The position numbers were made by a program, and so were the translations under genes. Below are positions 13,530-15,021 of a DNA stretch of 15,021 nucleotides, in pieces. Source of the stretch: JABIDZ01 sp964402905 (GTDB lineage: Archaea; Iainarchaeota; Iainarchaeia; Iainarchaeales; JAAZKV01); the NCBI GenBank assembly GCA_964402905.1, contig CAYODU010000015.1, forward strand, positions 1-15,021, given 5' to 3'. The notes below the pieces were generated by a model, which did not search any database, was not told where the DNA came from, and saw only the letters and a program-made list of their open reading frames with translations. Each line of letters opens with the position of its first letter. Position 1 is the first letter of the stretch.

Positions 13530-14143
13530 TTTCTAACCTCGGTTTTTACTAAAAATGTATTTTTCCATTTTTCTGCCAAAAAATCATCAACGAATTCTTT
13601 TAATAGTGCTGCTGTTTCTTCAATGTACTCGTTCCAAAGTGTTATGCCACGTACTGTTGTAGACCTCCCCAATACTTTGCGGTATTGTTCATAGAAATGT
13701 TTATTTAATAAAACATCATTTATAACTATGCTTGCTTCGGTGCACCTGCTTTTTAAAACATCTTTAAGTATTCTTTCAAATATTCTTTTTTGTGGCGCAG
13801 TAAGGTGAACTAATAAAAATTCAGCACCCGTTTTTCTCGAAAGATTTTTCAAACTTGCTTCTGGCCAGAGACCACTCCCTTGGTAACTATAGTGTCCATC
13901 AATTATTAGATAATTGTGCTCTTGTAAATGTCGTGTAAACATTTTTATTAATGCGCGGTTAATTAGTAATAATTTTTGTCTACTATTCAGTTTTTCCCAA
14001 TCACTTCTTTTTGATAATTCTCGTTCTATTCTAGTTGCAGCGGCGCCAGTGTTAATTATTGTTCTTCCGCCTAATGCTCTTGAAATTATGGTTGTCTTAC
14101 CAATTCCCTTTGGACCACCTATCCATATTATTTTTTTTTGTAT
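13526..14143 (-). CDS. P-loop nucleotide kinase, adenylate-kinase (AdkA-like) type; start codon unresolved
   Basis: The frame codes for about 205 residues. Counted from the ATA at 14143, Walker A is GGPKGIGKT at 9-17, INTGA (30-34) follows, and NYLIIDGHYSYQG at 77-89 is the second conserved core. This order and LVHLTAPQKRIFERILKD resemble archaeal AdkA-type NMP kinases. The first in-frame ATG (13942) would remove the P-loop. In frame behind the preceding stop there is no ATG, GTG or TTG, only ATA 14143-14141, four bases after GGTGA. The GTG at 14151 would join if the A9 run (14139-14131) had one more A. So the start may be ATA, or the A run may hold an indel. The real substrate may be another nucleoside or nucleotide. 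It is a paralogue of the gene just upstream and overlaps the Nudix gene. Confidence 0.8.
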   Translation of the reverse strand: MQKKIIWIGGPKGIGKTTIISRALGGRTIINTGAAATRIERELSKRSDWEKLNSRQKLLLINRALIKMFTRHLQEHNYLIIDGHYSYQGSGLWPEASLKNLSRKTGAEFLLVHLTAPQKRIFERILKDVLKSRCTEASIVINDVLLNKHFYEQYRKVLGRSTTVRGITLWNEYIEETAALLKEFVDDFLAEKWKNTFLVKTEVRK

Positions 14144-14728
14144 TTAATCACCTAAGAATTTTATTGCTAAATTTACTTGTTTGTTCATATTTTTAAGTGT
14201 TGGGCATATTCTAAATTTTTTCACATCTGTTATTTTATTTAATATGTTATTGTATATATAAAAATAATCCTTGTTGGAAATTATATCCTGTTCAATATTT
14301 TTTATGTTTTTGTACCATTTTATTTTATTTGTTAAATTTTTTTCGTAAATGACTCTTGGATTTGATTCAACTAATACTAGTGCAATCTTGCTTGCTTTCT
14401 GTCCAAGTTGTCTTAGTGCGTTTGTTGTTATTCCTGGAGTTGTGTAATGATAGTGTGTTTCAATTATTAGATTTTTCATTGATAAATAAGTTATGATTTT
14501 GTCAATCATCGATGGCTCAATGAATTTATAATAATTCATGAGACTAGCATCATCAAGAGAGTTTATTGAAAACCTATGCGCTATATCATTCAGCATTTTT
14601 CCAGTGTACAATATTTCAAAGTCTTTCAATCTTGTGTAAAAACTGTTTGAAACAAGGAAGCTGTCGGTCCCTCTTGCCCCCCCTATGATTATAAGTTTGC
14701 TTTTTTTATTTATGCCTTCTTTGTTCAT
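14144..14728 (-). CDS. Kinase-like paralogue with degenerate P-loop
   Basis: About 194 residues, related to the next gene. Shared blocks are KLIIIGGARG versus KIIWIGGPKG, ILYTGK versus IINTGA, NLIIETHYHY versus YLIIDGHYSY, and LVLVESNPRVIYEKNL versus LVHLTAPQKRIFERIL. Its Walker A reads GGARGTDSF where the partner has GGPKGIGKT, so the Gly-Lys that holds the ATP phosphates is gone. It may be inactive, bind a different ligand, or regulate its partner. The ATG at 14728 follows GTGAT at the same spacing seen for other genes here. A GTG at 14737 overlapping the preceding stop (GTGA) is an alternative. Its stop directly precedes the kinase reading frame, in the same phase. Base composition is even more AT-rich than the partner. 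Confidence 0.7.
   Translation of the reverse strand: MNKEGINKKSKLIIIGGARGTDSFLVSNSFYTRLKDFEILYTGKMLNDIAHRFSINSLDDASLMNYYKFIEPSMIDKIITYLSMKNLIIETHYHYTTPGITTNALRQLGQKASKIALVLVESNPRVIYEKNLTNKIKWYKNIKNIEQDIISNKDYFYIYNNILNKITDVKKFRICPTLKNMNKQVNLAIKFLGD
14147..14152 (-). promoter_or_regulatory. Shine-Dalgarno before the kinase frame
   Basis: The minus strand reads GGTGAT, inside the last codons of the preceding gene. It is the same motif that serves lysS. It places initiation near 14143, where the in-frame codon is ATA. Confidence 0.5.
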
Positions 14729-14733
14729 TTTAA

Positions 14734-15021
14734 TCACATTAATTCTTCGAGTTGCTTTTCATTATAGTTGTCTTTATTTAGAAAGTTTTTGTATACTTCA
14801 TTGCAAATAGTGCTTCTGGCGCCTGACTCGGATACAAGTATGCATCCACGTGTTATTTTGTTGTTATTTTCTTTGTATAGCTCGCCTAATTCTAAATAAA
14901 ATTCAATTAATTCTTTTGTTCCAAGGGGTCTAAGATCTTGAAATACAGAATTTGGTAGGGGGTAATATATAGCAACATTGGGTAATATTCCTTTTGCTAT
15001 CATTTCTTTACAACCGCCAAG
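14734..15021 (-). CDS. C-terminal part of a possible radical SAM enzyme (cut by window edge)
   Basis: The frame enters from beyond the right edge and ends with TGA at 14736-14734, giving 96 residues. It contains GILPNVAIYYPLPNSVFQDL followed by GTKELIEFYLELGELYKENN and then RGCILVSESGARSTICNEVY. This resembles the C-terminal barrel end of biotin-synthase-like radical SAM proteins, where a PLPGS-type loop precedes a helix and a terminal Cys-rich segment. The CxxxCxxC cluster motif would be outside the window, so this is tentative. The ATG at 15003 is internal, because the frame is open through it. It leads into the kinase-like gene with overlapping or near-overlapping start and stop, so it belongs to the same cassette. 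Confidence 0.45.
   Translation of the reverse strand, partial: LGGCKEMIAKGILPNVAIYYPLPNSVFQDLRPLGTKELIEFYLELGELYKENNNKITRGCILVSESGARSTICNEVYKNFLNKDNYNEKQLEELM

Noticed and set aside
13526..13942. The kinase gene starting at the ATG at 13942
   Set aside because: The same frame continues upstream through a complete P-loop (GGPKGIGKT), so this ATG is internal.

Overview
The window reads as chromosomal DNA of a small-genome archaeon, most likely of the DPANN group. It is AT-rich and densely packed on both strands. The aminoacyl-tRNA synthetases look archaeal (LeuRS, TrpRS). Several genes start directly about 25-28 bp downstream of an archaeal TATA-like box (leaderless), and internal operon genes carry GGTGA-type Shine-Dalgarno motifs. 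I saw no tRNA, rRNA, CRISPR array, insertion sequence or integrase. The lineage is an inference from gene style only.

Region 1 (1-2893, minus strand) is a gene string read leftwards: an Asp/Glu racemase-family gene whose 5' end appears frame-disrupted, trpS, an unrecognised protein with a possible PD-(D/E)XK-like pattern, and a GNAT acetyltransferase cut by the window edge. Region 2 (3139-5222, plus strand) holds an unrecognised basic protein followed by lysS (class II). Region 3 (5253-7537) has a winged-helix regulator diverging from a two-gene unit: a single-domain KaiC-like ATPase and a V4R-domain protein. This looks like a regulatory or sensory module. Region 4 (7541-9086, minus strand) holds a UbiA-family prenyltransferase and a CruF/DUF422-type membrane protein. 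That pairing resembles the C50 carotenoid (bacterioruberin) genes of haloarchaea. Region 5 (9174-12591, plus strand) holds a possible 20-codon leaderless leader ORF, a small unrecognised protein, and leuS. Region 6 (12592-13055, minus strand) is a pair of small coupled genes.

Region 7 (13128-15021, minus strand, entering from outside) is the most unusual part. It is a tightly coupled cassette: the C-terminal part of a possible radical SAM enzyme, a kinase-like protein with a broken P-loop, its paralogue with an intact P-loop, and a Nudix hydrolase. It ends in a hairpin plus T-tract. The active kinase copy has no ATG, GTG or TTG start in frame. The only candidates are an ATA behind a good Shine-Dalgarno motif, or a GTG that needs a one-base change in an A9 run.

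Two themes recur. First, first genes of transcripts tend to be leaderless, while downstream genes use Shine-Dalgarno motifs. Second, three genes (racemase, the 282-962 gene, the kinase) have problematic start regions. These could reflect sequencing indels, real frameshifts, or non-standard ATA initiation.
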